From Chloroflexota bacterium (GTDB taxonomy: Bacteria; Chloroflexota; Anaerolineae; VGOG01), in assembly GCA_030611885.1 (NCBI GenBank), contig JAUWOY010000001.1, positions 142,559 to 206,558 on the forward strand: a stretch of 64,000 nt of DNA, in the 5' to 3' direction. The notes under the pieces were generated by a model. The model did no database searches and was not told the DNA's origin. It saw only the letters and a program-made list of their open reading frames with translations. The stretch's first letter is position 1, and each line of letters begins with the position of its first letter. Made by a program: the position numbers and the translations under genes. Shown one piece after another: positions 8,525 to 16,356 of this stretch.

Positions 8525-9037
8525 CTAGCGGGCCGCGCTGCCGGGGCAGACGTAGCGTTTCTTGCAATGGACACATCCTCTGGGACGCAGGACGGCGAAC
8601 TGCACGCCGTTCAGGACGACGAAGACGACCATCCAGCCCAGCAGCGCCCAGGAAAAGCCACCCAGAAGTATCACCCCGATGACGCCCACGATGGGGATGA
8701 GCGGTAGGATCATGTAGACGACCGCCAGCTTCATCCCCGTCTCCGGGTTCCCCGCATCCTGCCGACAGAAGAGGGCAGTGTACTTGCCCCAGCCCAGGTG
8801 GCACCACCGGTCGTAGTAGTAGCAGGTGGAGCAGTTGTGCACCTTCAGCAGCCAGCCGACGGTGATCAGGATGAACAGCGCATAGCCCAGCGAAGCCACC
8901 GGCACCCCGGCCACCTGCAACGTCCACATCACGGCGAAGCCGATGGCCCAGGGGGCAAGCATAAATAGGTTCTCCAGCAGGATCCACCACCAGGGGAAGC
9001 GCTCCCATCCCTCCTCGTACAGTTTTTGCTCAGTCAT
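8525..9037 (-). CDS. four-helix membrane protein with cysteine motifs (170 aa)
   Basis: Four likely transmembrane helices: residues about 17-38, 45-63, 103-122 and 125-147. A loop carries 'NCSTCYYYDRWCHLGWGKY', and the C-terminus 'GCVHCKKRYVCPG' carries CxxC and CxxxxC motifs. These suggest a membrane-bound metal or disulfide site. Family not recognised. GGAGGAG precedes the ATG by six bases. It is upstream of the toroid-fold and DUF3795 genes on the same strand. Confidence 0.72.
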   Translation of the reverse strand: MTEQKLYEEGWERFPWWWILLENLFMLAPWAIGFAVMWTLQVAGVPVASLGYALFILITVGWLLKVHNCSTCYYYDRWCHLGWGKYTALFCRQDAGNPETGMKLAVVYMILPLIPIVGVIGVILLGGFSWALLGWMVVFVVLNGVQFAVLRPRGCVHCKKRYVCPGSAAR

Positions 9038-9067
9038 TTGTCACTCCTCCTTTCTTCTTTCTCTGGG

Positions 9068-9196
9068 CTAGCTTGAATGCTTGTCCAGGCGCTTGAGAAG
9101 CTCCTTCTTACTGATGGGATGAAAATCGGCGGTGAGCAATTTCCCATTGTACACCACATTTGATGCATCTGGTTGCCTCCTTGGGTGCAATAAGTC
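9068..9196 (-). pseudogene. short C-terminal coding remnant, unknown family
   Basis: A frame ending at 9068 reads 'SNVVYNGKLLTADFHPISKK' then 'ELLKRLDKHSS', which looks like the tail of a small thioredoxin-fold or related protein. There is no convincing start; the upstream part is absent, and the transglutaminase-like gene ends at 9196. Family assignment is a guess. Confidence 0.3.
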
Positions 9197-10131
9197 TACT
9201 GCTTGTTGACTAGCTCTATCTTTCGAGGTCCTGCCTCGGCATAACTCGTGATCACCGGCGGCACGCGCAAACGATCGTCGTTCTCATAGATGGAGCGCAG
9301 TTCGGTGAATGCTTCGTTACCAGCCTGCGTCAAAGCGGCGACGCGATCCAGCAGCGCCATCTCCTCTGCTGAAACCCCGTCGTCCGGGTCTGCATTACCC
9401 AGCCCCCAGCAGTCCCAGCACAGTAGCTCCATCTTGTTCATCGCACCCAGGTCGCGCACGAGCTGGCTTTGAACGTACCACATGCCGTGCATGGAATCGG
9501 GGCCCAGGCCGAAGCCGTCGGGGTCAGCCTCGCCGGAACGGCACAACTGCCAGGCCTTTCCCGCAACCAGGAACTGGTCCCGGGGCACGTCAAGTGTGTC
9601 TATTTCGATATGGCAGAAATCACGTTCATTTTCGTCCACCTCGGCATCAACCAGCACCCAGCGCTCCTCATCCGCCTTCCAGTATTCGCACACCCAGTGG
9701 TCGACATTGAAACCAGGTGTCAGGTCCGGACACTGACCAAAATACCTAGCGAAGCCACAGCGTGCGCGGGCGGGGACGCCCTGGTGGCGCAGCATGGCGC
9801 ACAGCATTGTCGCAAAGTCGCGGCAGACGATCACCAGACGCTTCTCAGGCGGGCGAGCGATCGTCAGCGGCCGGTCGTCCAGTTCCAAGATGCGTGCCAA
9901 CAAGTTGGTTACGTGACGGAGTTCGGCCTCTTGCTTCCGCTCCTCTGGTAGCGTCAGACCGTAAAAGCTCGTAAAGTCGCGATGAATCATGAGGCCCTGA
10001 ACAACCCCGCACAACGCGGGGATCGTACTGGGTAGATCATCAAACAACGCGGCATACTCGCCCAGGTCGGTTATGGGGCCGTGATGGGCATAGTAGTGTA
10101 ATGGGTTGGTGATTGAAATGATCTTGTCCAT
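9196..10131 (-). CDS. transglutaminase-like protein (311 aa)
   Basis: The transglutaminase triad can be traced: Cys in 'VIVCRDFATMLCAMLRHQGV', His in 'FNVDHWVCEYW' and Asp in 'RWVLVDAEVD'. Family members are cysteine peptidases or amidases; no substrate is indicated. There is no signal peptide, so cytoplasmic. I start at the ATG at 10131 because AGGAGG lies seven bases upstream; an ATG six codons earlier lacks a site. It lies 14 bases behind the broken VOC-family gene. Confidence 0.85.
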   Translation of the reverse strand: MDKIISITNPLHYYAHHGPITDLGEYAALFDDLPSTIPALCGVVQGLMIHRDFTSFYGLTLPEERKQEAELRHVTNLLARILELDDRPLTIARPPEKRLVIVCRDFATMLCAMLRHQGVPARARCGFARYFGQCPDLTPGFNVDHWVCEYWKADEERWVLVDAEVDENERDFCHIEIDTLDVPRDQFLVAGKAWQLCRSGEADPDGFGLGPDSMHGMWYVQSQLVRDLGAMNKMELLCWDCWGLGNADPDDGVSAEEMALLDRVAALTQAGNEAFTELRSIYENDDRLRVPPVITSYAEAGPRKIELVNKQ

Positions 10132-10145
10132 TAGATTTCCTCCTT

Positions 10146-10514
10146 TCACTCCTCCCAGAGTCCGAACAGGTTGCCGTCGGGATCCGTGAAATACGCCTTG
10201 AAGGCAGGACCTTGTCGAGTCTTAGGGGTGACAACATCTCCCCCTAGTTCGGTCACCTTTTTTAGAGTGGCCTCGATATCGTCTACTATAATATAGACGA
10301 CTACACCAAGAGGTTCATCCTCGGGTCTTAGCCATATCCCGCCTCTTTGGATGTTCTGGACGCGGGGTTCACCACCCGTGTCAAAAATCCAATAATCGAA
10401 CCCTTCTGTGGTCTCTTTTTGGATCATTTTCTAGCCAAACAAGCTTTGATAGAAGCTTGCTGTCTCCTCTATGTCTCCTGTCCTTATCTCGATCCAATCA
10501 AACGTATTTGGCAT
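10146..10514 (-). pseudogene. VOC/glyoxalase-family gene interrupted by an in-frame TAG
   Basis: From ATG 10514 (AGGAG upstream) the frame reads '[20 protein letters not shown]', 'FYQSLFG', then TAG at 10433-10431. It continues without shift as 'KMIQKETTEGFDYWIFD', 'VVVYIIVDDIEATLKKV' and 'YFTDPDGNLFGLWEE'. Together this is a full-length 122-codon vicinal-oxygen-chelate protein. Relatives usually have FGW at the stop, so a single G-to-A change (TGG to TAG) explains it. Alternatives are a base-call error or a restart at 10427 giving a 93-aa product without the first strand. Confidence 0.85.
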
Positions 10515-10536
10515 CGCAAAATCTCCTGTTCGTTTT

Positions 10537-10854
10537 TGCAGTCTTAATCACGTCCAGGTTGTGCTCGATGGCGATGACGGTGTTGCCGGCGTCGGTCAGG
10601 CGGTGGAGCACGTCGAGTAGCTTTTGGATGTCGGCGAAGTGGAGGCCGGTAGTCGGCTCGTCGAGGATGTAGGCCGTATCGCCGGTGGACGCGCGGGCCA
10701 GCTCCTTGGCCAGTTTGACCCGCTGCGCCTCGCCGCCGGAGAGCGTGGTCGCGCTCTGGCCCAGCTTGACGTAACCCAGCCCCACGTCGGCCAGCGTCTG
10801 CAGGATGCGTTTTATCTTGGGCACATTGGCGAAGAACTCGAGTGCCTCCTCCAA
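10537..10854 (-). pseudogene. uvrA: uvrA stump (C-terminal ATPase fragment)
   Basis: Residues match the second ATPase half of UvrA, the damage-recognition subunit of excision repair. They include '[20 protein letters not shown]', the ABC signature '[16 protein letters not shown]', Walker B '[16 protein letters not shown]' and '[17 protein letters not shown]'. Homology is cut at both ends: it begins at '[10 protein letters not shown]' and ends before the final glycine-rich loop and zinc-less tail. About 100 of over 900 residues remain. It lies directly behind an intact SOS-type promoter. Confidence 0.85.
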
Positions 10855-10856
10855 CA

Positions 10857-10906
10857 GAACGCATGTTCGAGGCCCACATTATACCAGAACATCTGTTCGC
10901 TGTCAA
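10857..10906 (-). promoter_or_regulatory. LexA-controlled promoter: TTGACA-17-TATAAT with two SOS boxes
   Basis: On the minus strand: -35 TTGACA (10906-10901), 17-base spacer, -10 TATAAT (10883-10878). A perfect GAACNNNNGTTC box fills the spacer (10887-10898) and a second lies at the transcription start (10857-10868). The motif is the LexA/DinR operator of Gram-positive and Chloroflexota type. It reads into the uvrA stump, which fits because uvrA is a classic SOS gene. Confidence 0.85.
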
Positions 10907-10972
10907 ATTCGCAACGCGACCGTCATGAGTTTGGGACATACCAAAACTGCTCGCCAAGGACATTATGGGCGA

Positions 10973-11032
10973 ACGTAGTAGCGACTTCAGTCGCTTTTGC
11001 GGCGGAAACGACGACTGAAGTCGTCACTACGT
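10973..11032. repeat. 60-bp palindromic element
   Basis: Arms 10973-10993 and 11012-11032 (ACGTAGTAGCGACTTCAGTCG and near-complement, 19 of 21 paired) around an 18-base loop. It sits in the truncated end of the N-terminal MFS fragment. No coding content; MITE-like. Confidence 0.7.
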
Positions 11033-11151
11033 GTCCCCAATGCGATACGCTCGCGCTTGACGTACCAAGCGGCGTTGATCAGCATGCCCCAGAACAGAAG
11101 CCAGAACTGACGCGGATAGCCGGCCGTGGCCTGTCTCATTCGATCCAGCAT
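10987..11151 (-). pseudogene. N-terminal stump of an MFS transporter
   Basis: From ATG 11151 (GGAG seven bases upstream) the frame reads 'MLDRMRQATAGYPRQFWLLF' then 'WGMLINAA', the opening helix of a major facilitator. At about 11068 homology ends and the frame runs into palindrome-derived residues. It keeps its own promoter (11201-11229). The C-terminal counterpart may be the fragment at 6151-6390. Confidence 0.6.
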
Positions 11152-11200
11152 ACCAATACTCCAATCCTCCAGCTTGTAGCGACCCTCATCCACCTGCCGT

Positions 11201-11229
11201 ATTATAGCACGACAAACCGCGCTCTGCAA
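11201..11229 (-). promoter_or_regulatory. sigma-70-type promoter
   Basis: Minus strand -35 TTGCAG (11229-11224), 17-base spacer, -10 TATAAT (11206-11201), 50 bases ahead of the MFS stump start. Confidence 0.7.
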
Positions 11230-11328
11230 TTATGGATCAGGGGCCAAAGCCAGAGTCCTCTCTTGACCAAATCTCTCATCTGGGCTACAATTTGATGTGC
11301 CTGATGAAAGGAGTTGGAGGCGGATCCT

Positions 11329-12534
11329 TTGAACTCGAAATCACATCCCCTTGAACGCAAGTTAACCTTTCAGCTCGGCGCAGCGACTCTGGCCCGGCTG
11401 ATTCTCAACACCTCCCGACGCTTCGCCTACCCCTTCGCTTCGGCCCTCAGCCGGGGGCTGGGCGTGCCGCTGGCTGCCATCACCTCCCTCATCGCCGTCA
11501 ACCAGGTGACCGGGGTGCTCAGCCCGGTCTTTGGCCCACTGGGAGACCGCTGGGGCTATCGGGCGATGATGCTGACCGGACTGGCCATGCTCACGGGAGG
11601 CATGCTGGTCGGCGGCTTGTTCCCGGTCTACGGTGTGGTGTTGCTGGGTCTGTTCCTGGCCGGGCTGGGTAAAAGCGTCTTCGATCCGGCCCTGCACGCC
11701 TACGTGGGCGAACGAGTGCCCTACCAGCGCCGGGGGCTGGCTATCGGCATGCTAGAATTCGCCTGGGCCGGGAGTGCACTGGTGGGCATTCCGCTCGTCG
11801 GCCTGCTGATAGAGCGGCTGGGATGGCGGGCGCCCTTTTTCGTGCTGGGCGGACTGGGCCTGCTCAGCGTGGTCGCGCTGCGGGCCCTCATCCCCGACGA
11901 TGGCCATCGGCAGCGCGACCCCGGGAATCTGCCAGGTTTCCGCGAAGCCTGGCGGCGGCTGAGCAGGGAACGAGCAGCCCTGGGCGCGCTGGGCTTTGGC
12001 CTCTTGGTCAGCGCGGCCAACGACAACCTGTTCGTGGTCTATGGCATTTGGCTGGAGTCAGCTTTTGGCCTGAGCATCGCGCTGCTGGGGGCGGCTACCA
12101 CCGTCATTGGCCTGGCCGAGCTACTGGGCGAGGGACTCACCGCCTCCATCGCCGATCGGCTAGGGCTGAAGCGAGCGATTGTCGCCGGCTTGATACTGTC
12201 GGCACTGAGCTACATCCTGCTGCCGTTGGTGGGGCGGACACTACCGCTGGCGCTGATGGGACTGTTCGTCACCTTTCTCACCTTTGAATTCACCATCGTC
12301 ACTGCTTTCTCCCTGTTCACCGAGATCCTACCCACTGCGCGGGCGACGATGATGTCGTCGAGTGTGGCCGCCATCAGCATCGGGCGGGTGATGGGAGCGC
12401 TCGTCGGTGGGCCAGTGTGGCTGGCCGGCGGGATGTGGGCGACCGGCTTTGTCTCGGCAGCGGTCAGTGGCTTGGCGCTGGTCTTGCTGGTGTGGGGGCT
12501 GCGTGGTTGGCGCGCTACTGTGCCAACTTGCTGA
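11329..12534 (+). CDS. MFS transporter
   Basis: About 401 aa, twelve hydrophobic helices. The loop after helix 2 reads 'FGPLGDRWGYRAMM', the MFS GxLaDrxGrR motif. The second half repeats it as 'TASIADRLGLKRAI'. Likely a proton-driven exporter of unknown small molecules. I choose TTG at 11329 because GGAGG (11316-11320) is eight bases upstream; TTG at 11314 has its site immediately adjacent. The gene faces away from the decayed minus-strand strip and ends 42 bases before darG. Confidence 0.85.
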   Translation: MNSKSHPLERKLTFQLGAATLARLILNTSRRFAYPFASALSRGLGVPLAAITSLIAVNQVTGVLSPVFGPLGDRWGYRAMMLTGLAMLTGGMLVGGLFPVYGVVLLGLFLAGLGKSVFDPALHAYVGERVPYQRRGLAIGMLEFAWAGSALVGIPLVGLLIERLGWRAPFFVLGGLGLLSVVALRALIPDDGHRQRDPGNLPGFREAWRRLSRERAALGALGFGLLVSAANDNLFVVYGIWLESAFGLSIALLGAATTVIGLAELLGEGLTASIADRLGLKRAIVAGLILSALSYILLPLVGRTLPLALMGLFVTFLTFEFTIVTAFSLFTEILPTARATMMSSSVAAISIGRVMGALVGGPVWLAGGMWATGFVSAAVSGLALVLLVWGLRGWRATVPTC

Positions 12535-12547
12535 AATGTGGTATAAT
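12520..12547 (+). promoter_or_regulatory. promoter for darG-darT
   Basis: TATAAT at 12542-12547 preceded by TGG (extended -10), with GTGCCA 16 bases upstream as a weak -35. It overlaps the MFS gene end and lies 29 bases ahead of the darG ATG. Confidence 0.55.
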
Positions 12548-12576
12548 AAGGTGTATTAAGACCAGGAGCGAAGAAG

Positions 12577-13476
12577 ATGCTTACGTATGTGGACATAAGT
12601 CTGTTTGATTCGCCAGCCCAAACGCTGGTAAACACCGTCAACACCGTTGGCGTGATGGGCAAGGGCATCGCCGTGGTTTTCAAAGAACTCTACCCGGAGA
12701 TGTATCAGCGGTATCGCCGCCTGTGCAAGGAAGGAAAGCTGGATGTGGGGATGCTGTACATCTATCGAACGCCGAACAAGATCATCGTCAATTTTCCAAC
12801 CAAGAAGCACTGGCGCCAGCGCTCGCGGGTGGAATACCTTGAGACCGGGCTGCGCAAGTTCGTCGTGCACTATACCGACCATGGCATTTCCAGCGTGTCG
12901 TTCCCCCAACTCGGTTGCGGACACGGCGAGTTGGATTGGGAGACCCAGGTGCAGCCAGTGATGGAACGTTACCTCCAAGAATTGCCCATCCCGGTGTATA
13001 TCCACCTCTATCCAAAAGCGCCCGACTTTGTTCCTGAGCGACTAAACGCTGATTACGCTGGGCAGGTACGCCTGGAGCGGCAACGCATTTCCACCGACCG
13101 GTTGTGGCAGGATCTGCGAAAGCTGGTTGGTCAGATATATCAACTGACCCTGTTTGGGCCAGTCGTAGAGATGGATGAAGAGCACATTGCATTCAAATCG
13201 CTGACTGGCCAGGGCGAACCTGTCGTAGTCTACCGGGAAGATATTGAAGACCTGTGGAACACGTTACGGTTGCGCGGCACTGTGCGGGAAGACGATATGC
13301 CACAGCCCATTCAGGAGGATGGCGCCGACCAGTGGTTGTTTGAATTGCTGGAGCGTTTGGACTATATCCAACCGATCAAGTTGCGTAGCAGGGGCCAGAG
13401 GGATCTTGCACGGGGGTTGCGACATGCTCCCCACCCAGCGGTAATGCCGCTCATCGAAGCGGAGATTGTCGTATGA
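12577..13476 (+). CDS. darG: DarG-like macrodomain antitoxin (DNA ADP-ribosylglycohydrolase)
   Basis: 299 aa. Residues 1-155 are a DarG-type macrodomain: 'VNTVNTVGVMGKGIAVVFKE' (ADP-ribose loop), 'VNFPTKKHWR' with the lysine needed for de-ADP-ribosylation of DNA, and 'SFPQLGCGHGELDW'. The C-terminal 140 residues resemble the partner-binding region of longer DarG proteins. It would reverse thymidine ADP-ribosylation made by DarT and may bind DarT directly. It comes before the toxin, the reverse of the usual darT-darG order, and overlaps it by four bases (ATGA). Confidence 0.88.
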   Translation: MLTYVDISLFDSPAQTLVNTVNTVGVMGKGIAVVFKELYPEMYQRYRRLCKEGKLDVGMLYIYRTPNKIIVNFPTKKHWRQRSRVEYLETGLRKFVVHYTDHGISSVSFPQLGCGHGELDWETQVQPVMERYLQELPIPVYIHLYPKAPDFVPERLNADYAGQVRLERQRISTDRLWQDLRKLVGQIYQLTLFGPVVEMDEEHIAFKSLTGQGEPVVVYREDIEDLWNTLRLRGTVREDDMPQPIQEDGADQWLFELLERLDYIQPIKLRSRGQRDLARGLRHAPHPAVMPLIEAEIVV

Positions 13477-14441
13477 AGCCCTGGAAAGCTGACTTCGAAC
13501 GTCACATCGAGAGGTGGTCGGCTCGATTAGGGAACCTGGGGTGGTGGCCACGCTACGTCTACCATTTCACCGACGTCCACAATGCTGCCAGCATCATCCA
13601 GAGCGGGTATCTCTACAGCCGGGCCGAGGTGGAACGGCGCGGCTTGATGAGAGTGGACAACGCCAGTTCAGAGATCATCGAGCAGACCCGGCCGGAACAT
13701 CTGAAGTTTATCCGTCTCTACTTTCGTCCGCGCACGCCCACCCAATATCGTAATGAGGGAATCCGCCCGATCAACCGGCGTGAACTAGGCGGTGCTCACT
13801 GTCCAGTCCCAATCTACTTCTGCTTTGATGCCCTGACGGTGCTGGCGATGGACGATACCGAATTCTCCAACGGGAACATGGGCAGCCCACGCGCTTCCCA
13901 TAGCAGTGAGCGTGACTTCTTTCTCAGTATACCGTTTCACCTGGTGTTTCACAACCGCTGGTTTACGCCTGACGAACGTGGCGAAATCGTCTTCCGCCGC
14001 AACGCCGAGGTGTTGGTGCCGGATAGTCTGCCACTGGCCCCTGTGCTCAAGTTCATCGCCTGTCGCTCGGCAGCCGAACGACAGACCCTGCTCCACTTGC
14101 TTCCTGCCGACCTACGTCGCCAGTGGCTGCCACGCATCCGATTGGGTGAACGAGGGCTCTTTTTCTACCGATGGACTTTTGTCGAAGAGGTGGTCGTCGT
14201 GGATGACAGGGTGCTTTTTCGCTTCAATCCCAACACCCAGACGCCTGGCCCATTTCGAGTCTTGTTTTCGTACCGTGAGGCTGGAGAACAATCTGGGCGC
14301 AGATGGGAGGGTGAGCAAGCAGCATTGAATAACCAACTGCGCTTCCGGGTTCCTGATGCTGTTTGGGGAACGGTTACCCTCCGCCTGGATGATGCCTTGG
14401 CTTTTGCCGGTCCGTTGACGTTCGAAGACATTCCTTTCTGA
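13473..14441 (+). CDS. darT: DarT-like ssDNA ADP-ribosyltransferase toxin (DUF4433) with C-terminal extension
   Basis: 322 aa. The first 210 residues carry DarT features: 'YHFTDVHNAASIIQSGYLYS' (NAD-binding His), 'PVPIYFCFDALTVLAM' and 'RRNAEVLVPDSLPLAPV' with the candidate catalytic Glu. DarT proteins are usually about 200 residues; the extra 110 here are beta-rich ('LFRFNPNTQTPGPFRVLFSY') and not recognised. It modifies single-stranded DNA, blocking replication, in toxin-antitoxin and anti-phage roles. Start overlaps the darG stop, so dosing is coupled. Confidence 0.85.
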   Translation: MKPWKADFERHIERWSARLGNLGWWPRYVYHFTDVHNAASIIQSGYLYSRAEVERRGLMRVDNASSEIIEQTRPEHLKFIRLYFRPRTPTQYRNEGIRPINRRELGGAHCPVPIYFCFDALTVLAMDDTEFSNGNMGSPRASHSSERDFFLSIPFHLVFHNRWFTPDERGEIVFRRNAEVLVPDSLPLAPVLKFIACRSAAERQTLLHLLPADLRRQWLPRIRLGERGLFFYRWTFVEEVVVVDDRVLFRFNPNTQTPGPFRVLFSYREAGEQSGRRWEGEQAALNNQLRFRVPDAVWGTVTLRLDDALAFAGPLTFEDIPF

Positions 14442-14454
14442 GAGTGGAAGCATA

Positions 14455-14586
14455 TTGCCGCTTAAACACTACCAGAAACGTACCATCCAACAAATCGAAT
14501 ACGGACGACAGTGCCAAGCTGATACGCCGGAAGCGTTGAAGGAGGTTCTGGATACCAGAGTGGAAGCGAATGCCAGGTTTGACTGA
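14455..14586 (+). pseudogene. possible N-terminal stump of a helicase/restriction subunit
   Basis: A TTG frame of 43 codons reads 'LPLKHYQKRTIQQIEYGRQC' and on to '[18 protein letters not shown]'. The opening 'LKHYQKRTI' resembles the Q-motif start of type III restriction and DEAD-type helicases. No helicase body follows, so this may be a relic of a defence gene lost beside darTG. Low certainty. Confidence 0.3.
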
Positions 14587-14692
14587 TGAAGGGTGTGGGC
14601 TAGATGGGCCACTGGTACGTAGTGAAGAACCAAGTGAGGCGCTGATTTGGGATCAGGGCCTCACTTTTGCAGCCGCAGAGGAGGCTGACCCC

Positions 14693-15175
14693 ATGAGCAC
14701 TTTAGAAGAAATAGTGGGCCGGCTGTTGACCGAACAGGGGCTGACCGTCGCCGTGGCCGAATCCTGCACCGGCGGCCTCATCGCCCACCAGTTGACCAAC
14801 GTGCCTGGCAGCTCGGCCTATTTCCTCGGCGGAGTGGTGGCTTATTCCAACCAGGTCAAGGAGCGAGTGCTGGGGGTCTCTGGCGAAACTCTCTCAGTAC
14901 ACGGGGCAGTCAGCGAGGAGACGGCGCGGGAGATGGCTCGCCGCGCTCGCCGCCTTTTCAGCACCGACGTGGCCCTCTCGTCCACGGGCATCGCCGGCCC
15001 CACCGGCGGCACGCCTGAGAAGCCAGTGGGCCTGGTCTACGTGGCTCTGGCAGCCCAGGACGTCGAACGCTGCGAGCGGCATTTGTGGCGGGGAGATCGG
15101 CTGGAGAATAAACAAATGACCGCCGAGGCAGCCCTGGAGATGCTCCGCCAGTATCTGAAAGCGAGGCGACCATGA
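14693..15175 (+). CDS. CinA C-terminal domain protein (nicotinamide-nucleotide amidase)
   Basis: 160 aa, the stand-alone PncC-type domain: '[20 protein letters not shown]', '[19 protein letters not shown]', '[20 protein letters not shown]'. Serine and lysine/tyrosine of the amidase site are present. It converts NMN to nicotinate mononucleotide in NAD recycling. ATG 14693 is chosen because GAGGAGG lies nine bases upstream; the frame is open further up but lacks homology. Stop and next start overlap (ATGA). Confidence 0.9.
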   Translation: MSTLEEIVGRLLTEQGLTVAVAESCTGGLIAHQLTNVPGSSAYFLGGVVAYSNQVKERVLGVSGETLSVHGAVSEETAREMARRARRLFSTDVALSSTGIAGPTGGTPEKPVGLVYVALAAQDVERCERHLWRGDRLENKQMTAEAALEMLRQYLKARRP

Positions 15176-15432
15176 AATTCGTGGACATCCCGACCGCTGT
15201 CGAGGCCCGCTTCGATGAGGAGGGCCGGGTTACTCCCACAGCGTTCAGTTGGCGGGGGCGAGATGTGCGCATCAGCGACGTCGGGCGGCGGTGGACGGAG
15301 CCGCACGGCCCGCACCAACTCCGCCACTACCTGGTCATGACCCCAGCCCAGGACACCTTTGAGCTCTGCCTGGACACGGGCACCATGCAGTGGAAGATAA
15401 CGAGGGTTTGGGAGAGGGAGAGGGTGGTGTGA
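15172..15432 (+). CDS. small conserved hypothetical protein (DUF6504-like)
   Basis: 86 aa, '[20 protein letters not shown]' and '[18 protein letters not shown]', a compact beta-rich protein like DUF6504. No catalytic motif. Start overlaps the cinA-domain stop by four bases, so the two are one operon. Confidence 0.72.
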   Translation: MKFVDIPTAVEARFDEEGRVTPTAFSWRGRDVRISDVGRRWTEPHGPHQLRHYLVMTPAQDTFELCLDTGTMQWKITRVWERERVV

Positions 15433-15465
15433 CTTAGCGCAGCGAACTTTTGCGCAGTTGCTTAC

Positions 15466-15494
15466 TTGCAAACGCACTGCTTTCATGCTATACT
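15466..15494 (+). promoter_or_regulatory. sigma-70-type promoter for the MNT-HEPN pair
   Basis: -35 TTGCAA (15466-15471), 17-base spacer ending TGC (extended -10), -10 TATACT (15489-15494). About 75 bases before the GTG start. Confidence 0.75.
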
Positions 15495-15569
15495 TTATAG
15501 CACCCCAAAGCGGGGGGACAAAGGTGCGAGGTGAGCAGTTAGGCATCGGTTTGGGGAGAGGAGGTCAAG

Positions 15570-15914
15570 GTGGAAGAGGAAAAACTGAGGGAATTCTACG
15601 ACGAGGAAACGCGGAAAGTCGTGGAAGTCCTCAAGAAAGCCGATCCTGAGAAGATCATTCGCTTTGGGTCATCTGTGTGGGGCACGCTAAGTGAGGACAG
15701 CGACATTGACCTTTGTGTCCTGAAACATCTCGAGGATGGCTCTGTCCGAGAGAAACAGCGATTGCGGCGCTTGCTCTCACGATACGAATACGCTTACCCA
15801 GTGGACATTGAGTTGCATGTCTACTCGCTAGAAGAGTATGAGGAGCGGCTGAGGAAAGGGAGTCTCTTTCTCAGGGAAATCGAGAGGGGGGAGGTGGTAT
15901 ATGCCCGCCGATGA
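15570..15914 (+). CDS. MNT-type nucleotidyltransferase antitoxin
   Basis: 114 aa, minimal nucleotidyltransferase: 'IRFGSSVWGTLSEDSDIDLC' holds the GSxxxG and DxD catalytic motif. In known MNT-HEPN pairs the MNT protein adds AMP groups to the HEPN partner and neutralises it. GTG start with GAGGAGG upstream. The stop overlaps the HEPN start by 14 bases. Confidence 0.88.
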   Translation: MEEEKLREFYDEETRKVVEVLKKADPEKIIRFGSSVWGTLSEDSDIDLCVLKHLEDGSVREKQRLRRLLSRYEYAYPVDIELHVYSLEEYEERLRKGSLFLREIERGEVVYARR

Positions 15915-16287
15915 GTTCGAGGAGCTAGCCGCAATTTGGTTCGAGAAAGCGAAGGATGACCTGCAATGTGCCCGACATGACTTCGATGGTCAATTCTACA
16001 CCCAAACCTGTTTTGGCTGTCAGCAGGCTGTGGAGAAGGCCCTCAAGGCTTACCTGTTTTCGCGCCATGTTGAGTTGATCCGTACGCACATCCTGCCCAG
16101 GTTACTGGTGAGATGCGTTGACTTTGACCAGGATTTCAGGCAGATGGAAGCAGCTTGCGATCTTCTGACGGATTACTACATTGACACTCGCTATCCAGAG
16201 ATAGGCGTGTCATATACCGAGGAACTGGCCGAGGAGGCCATCCAGTTAGCAGGTCGGGCTTTGGGTTTTGTGGAGGAAAGATTGTGA
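15901..16287 (+). CDS. HEPN domain toxin
   Basis: 128 aa, four-helix HEPN protein: 'WFEKAKDDLQCARHDFD', 'TCFGCQQAVEKALKAYLFSR' and 'ELIRTHILPRLLVRCVDFD', the usual RxxxxH-like region being 'RTH'. HEPN partners of MNT proteins are RNases. Translationally coupled to the MNT gene and followed by a strong terminator, so a self-contained module. Confidence 0.88.
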   Translation: MPADEFEELAAIWFEKAKDDLQCARHDFDGQFYTQTCFGCQQAVEKALKAYLFSRHVELIRTHILPRLLVRCVDFDQDFRQMEAACDLLTDYYIDTRYPEIGVSYTEELAEEAIQLAGRALGFVEERL

Positions 16288-16308
16288 TGTACCGAATCAA
16301 AAATTACG

Positions 16309-16348
16309 AAAAGGGCTTCTGGCGGTCTCGCTTGCCAGAAGCCCTTTT
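16309..16348 (+). terminator. intrinsic terminator behind the HEPN gene
   Basis: Stem AAAAGGGCTTCTGGC (16309-16323) with its perfect complement (16334-16348), ten-base loop, T-run on both strands. It can serve both the HEPN gene and the minus-strand relic next to it. Confidence 0.85.
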
Positions 16349-16356
16349 GGTTATCG

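Noticed and set aside
10431..10433. TAG in the VOC gene considered as pyrrolysine or suppressed codon
   Set aside because: No pyl genes or suppressor tRNA are visible, and other genes in the window end normally at TAG; a point mutation is simpler.
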